64,000 bases of DNA from Silvibacterium dinghuense (GTDB lineage Bacteria > Acidobacteriota > Terriglobia > Terriglobales > Acidobacteriaceae). Positions 24,761-34,233 of this stretch are shown here, one piece after another. Numbering within the stretch: the first letter of the stretch is position 1; every line of letters starts with the position of its first letter. The translations under genes and the position numbers were made by a program. A model generated the notes under the pieces. That model did no database searches. It saw only the letters and a list, made by a program, of their open reading frames with translations, and was not told where the DNA came from. The stretch spans positions 620,001 to 684,000 of the forward strand of contig NZ_SDMK01000001.1 in the NCBI RefSeq assembly GCF_004123295.1, written 5' to 3'.

Positions 24761-27700
24761 TTAGAACTGCAGACGGAAGGCCAGCTGCAGCTGACGCTCA
24801 GAGTGCGTCCGCGTGCCGTTGATCTGTCCGAATGAGCCGGTATCCGATCCCGACGTCGCACCTTCGCAGACAGCAGCAGCCGTGCCGGTGCAGCTGTCGA
24901 GGCTTCCGTTCGGGTTGGTGAAGGCCGGCGTATTGGTCACGTTGTAGGCCTCTGCGCGGAACTCGCCCATCACGCGCGGAGCGATCGGGAAGTTCTTGAA
25001 GAGCGACACATCGAGATCCCGATACGCCGGACCGAACATCTGGTTGCGGCCCAGCGTGCCCGGGGCGACGAAGGTGCTCGCCTGACCGTTCGCGTCCAGC
25101 ACCGCGGGGTGCTCGAACGAGGTTGTGTCGAACCACTGATGCAGGCTCTTCGTGTAGCGAATCGGCTTCACCAGGTTCGCGCGGTTGCTCACGCTTGCGC
25201 TCGGCAGTGAAGTCGAACCATCGGCCGCCTCGTAGAAGTATTCGCTCGTAGAAATATCGAACGGCGAACCCGTCTGCATCGTGGCAATAGCGTTCAGCTG
25301 CCATCCACCGACAACCTTGTCGAGGATGGGGTTCATGTTTGCACCGAATGCCCGTCCGCGGCCAAAGGGCAGCTCCGCCAACGCGCTGAAGGTGAAGACC
25401 TGGCGCTGATCCTGGTCCGAGTTGCCGTAGTTCGCCTTGAAATCCGGGCCAGTCGGCAGGATGAAGATACGCGTGCCTGCGCTGGCCGTACCGGTGCTAA
25501 AAGCGCCGTTCGAGTCATCCAACGTATGCGACCAGGTGTAAGCAGCCGTGTACTGAATGCCATGCGACATCGCACTGTTGAGGAAGACCTGCAGGCCGCT
25601 GTAGTTCGAACGGCCGTTGGCCAGCCCGCGGGTAATCGAGCTGAACTGCGGATAGAGGTATGTGCCCGAAGGCTCGTCGAGAACCTGGCTGTTCAGGTTG
25701 AACCACGAACGCAGATGCTGCGCATTCGTACCCACGTATGCGATGGTCAGCGAAGAGTGCGGCGTGAGCTGCTGCTGCAGCTGCAGGTTCCACTCCTGGA
25801 TCATCGAGGTCGGCAGGTGTGTATCCACCGAGAGCAGCGAAGCGTTCACCGGATCGTTGCGATCCACTGCCTCACCGAAGACCGGCAGCGGCAGCGTCGT
25901 ATCGACTGCCTGGTTGTTGTTGTTGTTGGCAGGCGCCTGTCCGGCGAAGTTGTTGCGATAGCCTCCCTGCGAAGTCAGATCCGAATAGCTCGCCGCGCCC
26001 ATATAGTCCGGGTTGTCGAAGAGCTGGTTCGAGAAGCCGCCGCGATCGAGGAAGTAGAAGATGCCGTAACCGCCACGCAACGCCGTCTTGCCGTTGCCGA
26101 AGACGTCGTAGGCAAAGCCAATACGTGGAGCGAAGTTGCTCTTGTCGGTGTGCACGATGCTGCGCGAGAGACCATCGGTACCGGCCTGCTGCAGCGTCAG
26201 TGTCTCAAGATTGAAGTTGGAGTAGTAATTGTTGCTTTCGTAGGGGAAGGTGTAGAGGTCATAACGTCCGCCCAGGTTCAGCGTGAGGCGGCGTGTAGCC
26301 TTCCAGTCGTCCTGCACGAAGTAGCCGGTCTCCCAGTTCTTCGTCGTGAAGTAGTTGTCGGCCACACCGATGCTGTAGTCATCGACAAATCCGGCAAGCA
26401 TATCGGTCATCGAGAAGCCGGTGAAGTGCGCATCGCTGTAATCGAAGTAGCCTTTTGAGTCCGTACCGCAGCAGGCCTGCACCGCACGCTTCTCAATGCT
26501 CGCGCCGAACTTGATGGTGTGCGCTCCATGGGTCCACGAGACTTCGTCCACGAACTGGTTGCTCCACTGCGGAATCGTATAGAGGCCGCCATCACCGGTG
26601 TAGGTGAGGTAGCCGCCGTTGATCGCCGCACCGCCGCCCAGGTTCGCATTGCGATTGGCATTGGTGATGCCGAGCTTCGCCGAAACGTCTTCGTTGAAGT
26701 CCGGGGGAACATAGCCGTAGACGTCGTGAATGTAACCGTAGCGGAACTCATTCACGAGGTTAGGGGTGAAGACGTGCGTCCAGCCAAAGGCCTCGCCGCG
26801 CGGATGCACCGGGTTCGTACCCGATCCGTAACCAGCAGGCAGATTCGGCAGCGCGCTAGACTTGATCTGCGTGTCCTGGCCATAGCTGTAACGGCCGAAG
26901 AAGCTGTCCCTCGAGGTCGCCTTATAGTCCAGGCGTGCATCGAAGTCGTCGAACTGCTGCACTTCGGTCGGGAAGGCGACGTAGTTGTTCTGCAGCGTGT
27001 TGTTGCCCTGCGCCGCGCCGTTGTTCGGCAGCGGGAAGGCGTTCAGGTAGTTGTAGCCGGCCTGCGTCATGCGCGAAGTCGGAATCGCATTGTTTGCGAA
27101 GGCTGCGCAGGTAAGAGGATCGTAGATCGTGCCCTTGGCCCCGGCAGTGGTACTGCAATTAGTGACGGGATTGTAGGGAACCGTGGTCGTAATGGTGCTG
27201 CCGCTCGAGAGCAGTTCCGAGAAGTCGCCAGTACGCATCAGAGCCGTCGGCACGGTCTCGAAGGTCTCGCCTTCAGGAGCCTTGGAGCGGGACCCCTGGT
27301 AGTCCACAAACCCGAAGAGCTTATCCTTCAGGATGGGGAATCCGAAGGTTCCGCCGTACTGCGCGCGGTGGAACGACGGAGCCGCAGTTGTCGGGCTGAA
27401 GTAGTTGGGGCTGGCGTCGAAGATCTTGTCGCGATCAAAGAAGAAGGCCGAGCCGTGATACTCATTGGTGCCCGACTTGATCGAGCTCTGCACGATCGCG
27501 CCGCCGGCGCGGCCGAACTCGGCCGGAGCCATGGAGGTGTTAACGCGGAACTCTTCCGTCGCCTCGACCGGCGGGAAGAAAATGATGGTGTTCACCAGAG
27601 CATCATTGTTGTCCAGGCCGTCGAGCTCGAAGTTGTTGGCCTGGGCACGTGTGCCGTTTACCGAAAGAGCAGCCGAACCGGTATCGCTGTTACGCCAGGT

Positions 27701-28270
27701 CTCGGAATTACCGTTGGCGCCTGCCGCATCGGAGCCATACGCGCCGCGCGTCACACCCGGCACCAGAACCGCCAGCTGGGTAAAGTTGCGGCCGTTCAGA
27801 GGCAGCTCGGTGATCTGCCGTCCCTGCACGACTTCGCCCGTCGAGGAAGTGGTCGTGTCGATCAATGAAGCCGCGTCGGTCACCGTCACCGTCGTGGTCA
27901 CCTCACCGGGGTTGAGCTTGAAGTTGAGCGCCTCCACCTGCGAGACCTGGATCTCGAAGCTCTGCTCCTGGGATTGGAAGCCCTGGGCCTGCACGTCAGC
28001 CTTGTAGTGGCCGCGAACAATCGCGTTGAAGGTGAAATTGCCTGCCGCGTCCGAAACGACCTTGGTCGAGATGCCAGTGTCCGTGTCGGTCAGCGTCACT
28101 GCGGCACCGGGAATCGCCGCGCCTGTGTTGTCCAAAACCGAGCCCTGGATGCGCCCGGTATCCGTCTGCGCCTCGAGCCGGCTGCATAACGGCATTGCCA
28201 GCACCAGCCCGAGAATGAAGGCGATGGTCCGGCGATGACCGGCCCGCCCTGTCTTGAATGGATGGAACAT
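24761..28270 (-). CDS. Oar-like TonB-dependent receptor of the alpha-glucan locus
   Basis: 1169 residues. A signal peptide (about 1-35, ending LEAQ) is followed by a CarboxypepD_reg domain (about 40-120, IQGSVLDNTGAAIPGAAVTL), a plug (about 130-250, with ELPLNGRNFTQLAVLVPGV) and a large barrel ending in phenylalanine (LQLAFRLQF). The motif LPLNGRN is a hallmark of the acidobacterial Oar-like class. The position upstream of a periplasmic GH13 enzyme suggests import of maltodextrins or cyclodextrins, by analogy with SusC. No SusD-like lipoprotein is present, as is usual in Acidobacteria. It is divergent from the winged-helix/PD40 gene across a 287-bp gap. Confidence 0.9.
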   Translation of the reverse strand: MFHPFKTGRAGHRRTIAFILGLVLAMPLCSRLEAQTDTGRIQGSVLDNTGAAIPGAAVTLTDTDTGISTKVVSDAAGNFTFNAIVRGHYKADVQAQGFQSQEQSFEIQVSQVEALNFKLNPGEVTTTVTVTDAASLIDTTTSSTGEVVQGRQITELPLNGRNFTQLAVLVPGVTRGAYGSDAAGANGNSETWRNSDTGSAALSVNGTRAQANNFELDGLDNNDALVNTIIFFPPVEATEEFRVNTSMAPAEFGRAGGAIVQSSIKSGTNEYHGSAFFFDRDKIFDASPNYFSPTTAAPSFHRAQYGGTFGFPILKDKLFGFVDYQGSRSKAPEGETFETVPTALMRTGDFSELLSSGSTITTTVPYNPVTNCSTTAGAKGTIYDPLTCAAFANNAIPTSRMTQAGYNYLNAFPLPNNGAAQGNNTLQNNYVAFPTEVQQFDDFDARLDYKATSRDSFFGRYSYGQDTQIKSSALPNLPAGYGSGTNPVHPRGEAFGWTHVFTPNLVNEFRYGYIHDVYGYVPPDFNEDVSAKLGITNANRNANLGGGAAINGGYLTYTGDGGLYTIPQWSNQFVDEVSWTHGAHTIKFGASIEKRAVQACCGTDSKGYFDYSDAHFTGFSMTDMLAGFVDDYSIGVADNYFTTKNWETGYFVQDDWKATRRLTLNLGGRYDLYTFPYESNNYYSNFNLETLTLQQAGTDGLSRSIVHTDKSNFAPRIGFAYDVFGNGKTALRGGYGIFYFLDRGGFSNQLFDNPDYMGAASYSDLTSQGGYRNNFAGQAPANNNNNQAVDTTLPLPVFGEAVDRNDPVNASLLSVDTHLPTSMIQEWNLQLQQQLTPHSSLTIAYVGTNAQHLRSWFNLNSQVLDEPSGTYLYPQFSSITRGLANGRSNYSGLQVFLNSAMSHGIQYTAAYTWSHTLDDSNGAFSTGTASAGTRIFILPTGPDFKANYGNSDQDQRQVFTFSALAELPFGRGRAFGANMNPILDKVVGGWQLNAIATMQTGSPFDISTSEYFYEAADGSTSLPSASVSNRANLVKPIRYTKSLHQWFDTTSFEHPAVLDANGQASTFVAPGTLGRNQMFGPAYRDLDVSLFKNFPIAPRVMGEFRAEAYNVTNTPAFTNPNGSLDSCTGTAAAVCEGATSGSDTGSFGQINGTRTHSERQLQLAFRLQF

Positions 28271-28388
28271 AGTGTTTCGATTGCCTCCAAATGCTGGCGG
28301 AAGACCTTATATCCGCCAAACGTCGCCCACTACACTCCCCCCGCATAAGTCCCCGCAATGCACCATAAGTCTTTTGTTTGTCCCTCCG

Positions 28389-28418
28389 GCATCACGCACA
28401 AAGGTCTTTATTTTGTGT
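28389..28418. promoter_or_regulatory. Weak dyad in divergent alpha-glucan promoter region
   Basis: CACAAA and TTTGTG arms separated by nine bases lie in the 287-bp gap between the divergent receptor and winged-helix/PD40 genes. The region is AT-rich and must hold both promoters. The dyad is a tentative operator, possibly for the neighbouring winged-helix protein. Confidence 0.25.
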
Positions 28419-28557
28419 GAGATAAATTGCAACATCAACTACCTTATCCAGCCTTTGGATAGAAATTTCCCTCCCCTGAGGCAATTTATTCCCGCTTCTG
28501 AAGCTCCCACTCCAGGCTGGAATTCCGGACGGGTGGGTTAAAATCTGTGTTGCTCTT

Positions 28558-30783
28558 ATGCTTGTAGTCCGGACATCCCGCGTCAGCTTCGGTCTTTTTG
28601 AGGCCGATTTGAAGACAGGTGAGATATGGAAGGCCGGACGCCGGATCAAACTCCAGAGCCAGCCCTTCAAAGTTCTTGCCATGCTGCTGGAGCATCCCGG
28701 CGAGGTCATCTCCAAGGAAGAGCTGCAGGAACGCATCTGGGGACAGGACACAAACGTCGAGTTCGAGCACTCGCTCGCTACCGCTGTCAACCGCATCCGT
28801 GACGCTCTCGGCGACTCCGCCTCCAACCCTCGCTTTATCGAGACGCTTGCCCGCCGCGGATACAGATTCATTGCCCCGGTGACCTGGCTTGAAGCTGCTC
28901 CGGCCAACTCGCAGTCATCCGAATCTCCCGGCACCTCGGAAATGCTCTCCGAGCCTGCGATTCTGATTGCGCCTGCCGAGCATCCAGCGCCTGCACCGTC
29001 GCCTGCTCCGGCAGAGTCGCACGGAACGCCATCACGGCGCCTGTCCGCCATTCCTGCGCGCAACCTATATATAGGAATTGGCCTGGCAGCCGCTCTCGGC
29101 ATCTTTCTCGGCTTTGCCTGGGGAACGCGGAATACGCCCTCGCCTCTGCCCCGCATCATCCAGCTCACGGACTCCGGCACGATTGTTCCCACCGGCTCGA
29201 CCATCGAGATTCCGCCCGCCTCTGTCACGGACGGCGTACAGATTTACACCTCGGTCGTCAGCAGCGGCCAGGGTGTTCTCGCCCGTATTCCCGTCGGAGG
29301 CGGTGACGCTCAGCCGCTCCGCGTCCCGCAACAGGTTCTTACCGCCTCACTCGGCGATATCTCCCCCGACCACACCGAACTTCTCGTCAAAGGGCATCTC
29401 TCCACAGAGGCGGAAGAGCCGCTCTGGATCGTTCCTGTCGGCGGTGGCTCGGCCTTCCGGGTCTCGAATGTGCTGGCGCACGATGCCACCTGGATGCCCG
29501 ACGGCAAGAGCATCCTCTATGCCACCGGCAGCCAGCTGATGACCGTCCGCCTGCAGGATGGTGCCGTTTCACCATTCACAACGCTTTCCTCCGGACGCGC
29601 CTTCTGGATGCGCTGGTCGCCAGATGGCAGCCTCCTGCGCTTTACCGTCGTCGATCCTGTCAGCCACGCGACCTCGCTCTGGCAGCTCGCAACGGGCAGC
29701 CATCAACCACGTAAACTGCTTGATTCCTGGAAGATAGCGGCGAATCCCTGCTGCGGCACATGGACCGCGGACGGCAAATATTTCGTATTCCAGGCCATCT
29801 CCGACGCCGGCTCCGATCTCTGGCGTCTCGACGGCGCTTCCCTCGAACGCCCCTACCGGATCACCGCAGGACCGCTCGGCTTTGGTGGCCCCGTTGCCGA
29901 TCGCTCGGGCGGACGCATCTACTTTCTCGGCACCGACTCACGCTCCCAGCTTTTTGCCTTTGACACGCATCGCAATGCCCTGTTTCCGGAACCGGACTTC
30001 CTTTCCGGCGCCATACGCCTGGCTTTCTCGCGTGACCACCAATGGGTGGCCTGGACAGACTCCCATGACCGGCTCTGGCGTGCCCGTGCCGACGGCTCCG
30101 AGCGCATCCAGCTCACCCCAAATTCCCTTCATGTCTTCCTGGCTACCTGGTCCCCGGATGGTCAGCATCTGGCCGCGATGGCTGCCGAACCTCGCCAGCC
30201 CTGGAATATCTACATTCTCAGCTCGGATGGAGGCAGCCTTGTTCCGCTACTCCACGAGAACCGCAATGCGGCCGATCCCTCATGGTCTGCCGACGGCAAA
30301 TCCCTGGTCTTTGGCCGCGTCGACGATCTGATGGGCCGCGAAAATGCCCCCCGCAGCCTGGAAATCGTCGATCTTGCTACGAATAAGACCATGACCATCC
30401 CGCATTCCGATGGTCTATTCAGCCCGCGCTGGTCTCCCGATGGCCGCTACATCTCTGCCATCACCCTCGATCAGCAGAAGCTGATGCTCTACGACACCCT
30501 CACCCGCACCTGGACCACGCTCGCAAATTCCTCGGTCGCCGATCCAGCCTGGTCCACGGACAGCCATGCCGTCTACATCCACGCCTTCATGGCCGAGGGG
30601 CAGCCGGTCTACCGCGTCAGCGTTCCGGATGGGCACATGGAGCGGGTGACGAACCTCGTTGGCCTGCAGGCAGCGCATCCCGCCGACTACTATTTCTGCG
30701 GCCTCACCCCGGATAATTCGCCGCTTGTCCGTGTCCGCTTCTCGGCCGGCGATCTCTATTCGCTCGACCTCGAAGCGCACTGA
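28558..30783 (+). CDS. Winged-helix (OmpR/CadC-type) DNA-binding protein with TM helix and PD40 propeller
   Basis: 741 residues. An OmpR/PhoB-type winged helix (about 8-105, with LAMLLEHPGEVISKEEL and FIETLARRGYRFI) is joined by a proline-rich linker to one membrane helix (about 163-182). The rest (about 200-740) is a TolB/PD40 beta-propeller with recurrent WSPDG and WSADGKSL motifs. This is the CadC-like one-component layout: the periplasmic propeller senses and the cytoplasmic domain binds DNA. Such proteins are abundant in Acidobacteria and their ligands are unknown. The flanking receptor/amylase and GH31 genes make glucan fragments a plausible signal. The ribosome site is weak. Confidence 0.9.
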   Translation: MLVVRTSRVSFGLFEADLKTGEIWKAGRRIKLQSQPFKVLAMLLEHPGEVISKEELQERIWGQDTNVEFEHSLATAVNRIRDALGDSASNPRFIETLARRGYRFIAPVTWLEAAPANSQSSESPGTSEMLSEPAILIAPAEHPAPAPSPAPAESHGTPSRRLSAIPARNLYIGIGLAAALGIFLGFAWGTRNTPSPLPRIIQLTDSGTIVPTGSTIEIPPASVTDGVQIYTSVVSSGQGVLARIPVGGGDAQPLRVPQQVLTASLGDISPDHTELLVKGHLSTEAEEPLWIVPVGGGSAFRVSNVLAHDATWMPDGKSILYATGSQLMTVRLQDGAVSPFTTLSSGRAFWMRWSPDGSLLRFTVVDPVSHATSLWQLATGSHQPRKLLDSWKIAANPCCGTWTADGKYFVFQAISDAGSDLWRLDGASLERPYRITAGPLGFGGPVADRSGGRIYFLGTDSRSQLFAFDTHRNALFPEPDFLSGAIRLAFSRDHQWVAWTDSHDRLWRARADGSERIQLTPNSLHVFLATWSPDGQHLAAMAAEPRQPWNIYILSSDGGSLVPLLHENRNAADPSWSADGKSLVFGRVDDLMGRENAPRSLEIVDLATNKTMTIPHSDGLFSPRWSPDGRYISAITLDQQKLMLYDTLTRTWTTLANSSVADPAWSTDSHAVYIHAFMAEGQPVYRVSVPDGHMERVTNLVGLQAAHPADYYFCGLTPDNSPLVRVRFSAGDLYSLDLEAH

Positions 30784-30876
30784 CCCCTGGCCCCGCACGC
30801 GCCCAGATCATCGCTCAAATTACTGATTTTTCGACAGATATCACGTGATAATCTTTTGACCGAGTCAGGAGCGCCA

Positions 30877-33393
30877 GTGCATTGCGGCCATCTCCTCCGC
30901 AGCGTTCTTCTTCTCGGCATGCTGCGCCCTCGAACCCTGCTGTCCTGCCTGCTTCTCTCCGCGTCGCTGGCCTGCGCCCAATCCCAGATCCAGTCGCACG
31001 CTCTTTCCAACGGGATCGAATTCTCTGCCAACGGCACGACGCTGCGCATCGTCGCTCTCCGCGACGACATCCTTCGCGTGCGCGAGTCCCACGATGCTCC
31101 GCTCCCCGAAGATGCATCCTGGGCCGTGCTCACCCCATCCCGCACCGCACAGGTCGCCGTCACGCCGCAGCCCGATGGCTTCGAAACGCAGAGCCTGCGC
31201 GTATCGGTCACTCCCGATCTCCGCATCACGGTGAGCGATCTCGAGGGGCACATCCTCCAGCAGGACTCCGAACCTGTCCGCTGGGATGGCACCCGTTTTC
31301 GCATCTCCAAAGAGAAGGCGCTGGATGACCACTTCTTCGGCCTCGGCGATAAGCCCGGCCCGCTCGACCGCGCCGGGCAAAGCTATGTCATGTGGAACAC
31401 CGACAGCTTCGGCTGGCAGGAATCGACCGACCCCATCTACAAGAGCATTCCCTTCTTCCTCGAATTTCACGAGGGCCGTGCTCTCGGCGTGCTCTTCGAC
31501 AACACCTGGCGCACGTATTTCGATTTCGGCCATGAGATGCCGGACACCTACTCCTTCGGCGCACCCAACGGTCCCATCGACTATTACCTGATGTATGGCC
31601 CCGCGCCGAAGCAGGTGGTCGAGGACTACGCCTGGCTCACCGGCCCCACGCCGCTGCCGCCGCTCTGGGCGCTCGGCTTCCAGCAGTCGCGTTACAGCTA
31701 TGAGACCGAGACGCGCCTGATGCAGGTCGCGGACAGGCTTCGCGCCGACCATATCCCCGCCGATGCGCTCTATCTCGACATCGATTACCAGGTGAAGAAT
31801 CGTCCCTTCACCGTCAACACCGAGGCCTTCCCCAACTTTCCGGCCATGGTGAAGAAGCTCAGCGACGATCACTTCCACCTCGTCGTCATCACCGACCTGC
31901 ACATTGCCGATCTCCCCAACCAGGGCTATGCCCCCTATGACAGCGGCGTGGCCGGCGATGAGTTTGTAAAAAATCCGGATGGCTCGAACTATGTCGGTCC
32001 GGTCTGGCCCGGTCCATCCGTCTTTCCCGACTTCACTCGCCAGAAGAGCCGCCAGTGGTGGGGCACGCTCTATAAGCAGTTCGTCGCTGACGGCGTAGCC
32101 GGCTTCTGGAACGACATGAATGAGCCTGCGGTGTTCCGCTATCCGACGAAGACCATGCCCGATGACGTGCAGCATCGCATCGACGAGCCCGGCTTCACGC
32201 CGCGCACCGCGAATCACCTCGAGATTCACAACGTCTACGGCATGGAGAACTCCCGCGCTACCTACGATGGCCTGCTTGCGCTGCGTCCCGATGAGCGCCC
32301 CTTCGTGCTGACCCGCGCCAGCTATGCCGGCGGCCAGCGCTATGCCGCCACCTGGACCGGAGACAACTCCTCCACCTGGAATCATCTGCGCCAGACCGTC
32401 CCGCAGATCCTCAACCTCGGCCTGAGCGGCTTTGCCTTCTCGGGCGCCGATGTAGGCGGCTTCGCCGGCTCGCCGTCGCCGGAGTTGCTCACCAAGTGGC
32501 TCGAGCTTGCCGCCTTCCAGCCCATCGATCGCGATCATGCCGCCAAAGGCACACGCGACCACGAGCCTTGGGTCGACTGCCCGGAGCAGGAAGCGATCCG
32601 CAAGCGCTACATCGAGACCCGCTACCGGCTGATGCCCTATCTCTACTCCGTGGCGGAAGAGACCTCGCGCACCGGCCTGCCCATCGACCGGCCGCTCTTC
32701 CTCGAATTCCCCAACGCCACCAGCGATGGCCATCCCTTCGACCTTGATGCCGGAAGCGAGTTCCTGCTTGGCTCGGAGCTGCTGATCGTGCCCAACCCGT
32801 CGCCGGAAGAGGTTGCGCCCTACGAAGTCCACCTGCCACCCGGCACCTGGTATGACTTCTGGACCGGCGAGCGCATCGACCGCCGCGGCCAGGCTTCGGG
32901 CCTTGATCTTGAAAAGCGCGATGACCTACTTGCACAGAAGCCGCTGATGCTCACACCCAGGCTCGACACCCTGAATGCCTATGTACGCGGCGGCAGCATC
33001 CTGCCCATGGCGCCGGTCACTCAGAGCACCGATGTCACGCCTCAGGGACCGCTCACGTTGCGCGTCTATCCCGACTTCGCCACCGGGCAATCCTGCCAGG
33101 GAGAGGTCTACACCGACGATGGGCATAGCTTCGCGTACCGGCAGGGCGCGTATCTGCGCGAACGTTTCACCTGTTCAGTGAATGCCGACGGCTCACTGAC
33201 GCTGCGCGAGACCGCACACGAAGGCAGCTACCAGCCCTGGTGGAAATCCTTTCACGTTGAGGTCTACGGCTGGCAGCCGCATCAGAAGACAGTCGAACTC
33301 GCATCCGGCCATGCCGCGCTCCAGCAGCATGACGGCGTCGTCTCGACTGAGATCCCTGATACCGGAACGAATCTCACCGTGACTCTGCGTTAA
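30877..33393 (+). CDS. Secreted GH31 alpha-glucosidase
   Basis: About 838 residues. GTG 30877 has an AGGAG site five bases upstream and gives a signal peptide ending at LACAQ; the frame opens earlier at 30856. GH31 domains are complete: N-terminal beta-sandwich, (beta/alpha)8 barrel and C-terminal beta domains. The nucleophile is D413 in GFWNDMNEP and the acid/base D496 in TWTGDNSS. WNDMNEP is the motif of alpha-glucosidases, in contrast to the KTDFGE motif of alpha-xylosidases. The enzyme would finish maltodextrins to glucose. It lies 93 bp after the winged-helix/PD40 gene and ends in a strong terminator. Confidence 0.93.
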   Translation: MHCGHLLRSVLLLGMLRPRTLLSCLLLSASLACAQSQIQSHALSNGIEFSANGTTLRIVALRDDILRVRESHDAPLPEDASWAVLTPSRTAQVAVTPQPDGFETQSLRVSVTPDLRITVSDLEGHILQQDSEPVRWDGTRFRISKEKALDDHFFGLGDKPGPLDRAGQSYVMWNTDSFGWQESTDPIYKSIPFFLEFHEGRALGVLFDNTWRTYFDFGHEMPDTYSFGAPNGPIDYYLMYGPAPKQVVEDYAWLTGPTPLPPLWALGFQQSRYSYETETRLMQVADRLRADHIPADALYLDIDYQVKNRPFTVNTEAFPNFPAMVKKLSDDHFHLVVITDLHIADLPNQGYAPYDSGVAGDEFVKNPDGSNYVGPVWPGPSVFPDFTRQKSRQWWGTLYKQFVADGVAGFWNDMNEPAVFRYPTKTMPDDVQHRIDEPGFTPRTANHLEIHNVYGMENSRATYDGLLALRPDERPFVLTRASYAGGQRYAATWTGDNSSTWNHLRQTVPQILNLGLSGFAFSGADVGGFAGSPSPELLTKWLELAAFQPIDRDHAAKGTRDHEPWVDCPEQEAIRKRYIETRYRLMPYLYSVAEETSRTGLPIDRPLFLEFPNATSDGHPFDLDAGSEFLLGSELLIVPNPSPEEVAPYEVHLPPGTWYDFWTGERIDRRGQASGLDLEKRDDLLAQKPLMLTPRLDTLNAYVRGGSILPMAPVTQSTDVTPQGPLTLRVYPDFATGQSCQGEVYTDDGHSFAYRQGAYLRERFTCSVNADGSLTLRETAHEGSYQPWWKSFHVEVYGWQPHQKTVELASGHAALQQHDGVVSTEIPDTGTNLTVTLR

Positions 33394-33396
33394 AAC

Positions 33397-33434
33397 AAAG
33401 CGGCGTTCTCCTCATCGAGAACGCCGCTTTTTCT
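33397..33434 (+). terminator. Intrinsic terminator after GH31 gene
   Basis: A 14-bp perfect stem (AAAGCGGCGTTCTC with GAGAACGCCGCTTT) and six-base loop are followed by TTTTTC on the plus strand. It lies between the convergent GH31 and SRAP genes and could also stop SRAP transcripts, with a weaker T-tract on that side. Confidence 0.9.
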
Positions 33435-33451
33435 TTCTTCACATCTGCTTG

Positions 33452-34120
33452 CTAAAACAGGTTCATCTGGTTCTCCAGAACCGCGACCGGCATCTCCTCC
33501 ACAAGCCTCATCTGCATTCGCTCCGCTGGAAGAATCCTTAACAAGTGAACCGGTGAACGCTGCGATGTGGCCAGGTACTCGTCATAGTCCCGAGGCTCGA
33601 GAAATGTCGTCATGCGGTCGTGAATCCTTGCCACAGTCTCATTCGGCTCACCGGTCAGGATCGCGAAGCTCCGCTCCATCTGCGCGGTCTTCGGGTTCTT
33701 CCAGAGCCGCCACACCGCTGCCATGCCGAACGGCTCCTGCCCCTTCAGCGTGATCTCATACTTCGGCCGCTTTCGTCCGCGCGGCGCAGGATCGCCTTCC
33801 CCACCTGCCACGCTCTGCCACTCGAAGACCGCATCCCCCGGCACGATCGCACGCCCATAGGCAAAGGACTCGCCCCAGAAACGCGAACCGGCGATGCCCT
33901 CTGCCCGCGCGTTGATCAACAGCCGGTCCGGCATTGCCAATCCCCAGCGCATCACCTCCATGCGCCGCGCACCGCGCTCATCGGTAAAGACCACGGGCTG
34001 CATTGATTGCGGCCGCAGGTCTTCTCCTGCCTCGAACTCGCTCTCCTCTATACCCGCATCTACCGCAAACATCTCCGCAATCCGCTGCTTATCCGACTTC
34101 CGCTTATATCGTCCGCACAT
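33452..34120 (-). CDS. SRAP (HMCES/YedK) abasic-site processing protein
   Basis: 222 residues, the family size. The catalytic cysteine is residue 2 (MCGRY), exposed after removal of the initiator methionine. Other SRAP motifs are present: MRWGLAMPD, LINARAE, DAVFEWQ with the catalytic glutamate, and RIHDRM with the active-site histidine. SRAP proteins cross-link abasic sites in single-stranded DNA and protect the genome during replication. The gene stands alone between the GH31 gene and the RND efflux operon. HAMAP-style YedK proteins usually read HDRMP; here the residue after HDRM is threonine. Confidence 0.93.
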   Translation of the reverse strand: MCGRYKRKSDKQRIAEMFAVDAGIEESEFEAGEDLRPQSMQPVVFTDERGARRMEVMRWGLAMPDRLLINARAEGIAGSRFWGESFAYGRAIVPGDAVFEWQSVAGGEGDPAPRGRKRPKYEITLKGQEPFGMAAVWRLWKNPKTAQMERSFAILTGEPNETVARIHDRMTTFLEPRDYDEYLATSQRSPVHLLRILPAERMQMRLVEEMPVAVLENQMNLF

Positions 34121-34178
34121 CCGTGCTGCGCTTCCCTTCCCATCTCATCTCTTTTTCATTCTTTCGTATCCGCCTCTG

Positions 34179-34217
34179 AAAAAAGAGAAGGCCGCCCCGG
34201 CAAATGCCGGAGCGGCC
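34179..34217 (-). terminator. Intrinsic terminator of the RND efflux operon
   Basis: A 12-bp stem with one mismatch (GGCCGC-CCCGGC with GCCGGA-GCGGCC) and a four-base loop is followed on the minus strand by TTCTCTTTTTTC. It lies just after the outer-membrane factor stop. The other strand also has ATTTTTT, so it may work in both directions. Confidence 0.85.
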
Positions 34218-34233
34218 GTATTTTTTGCAGATA

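Noticed and set aside
30865-32832. 655-codon minus-strand frame opposite the GH31 gene
   Set aside because: Antisense frame of a well-supported glycosidase; no signal, motif or ribosome site.
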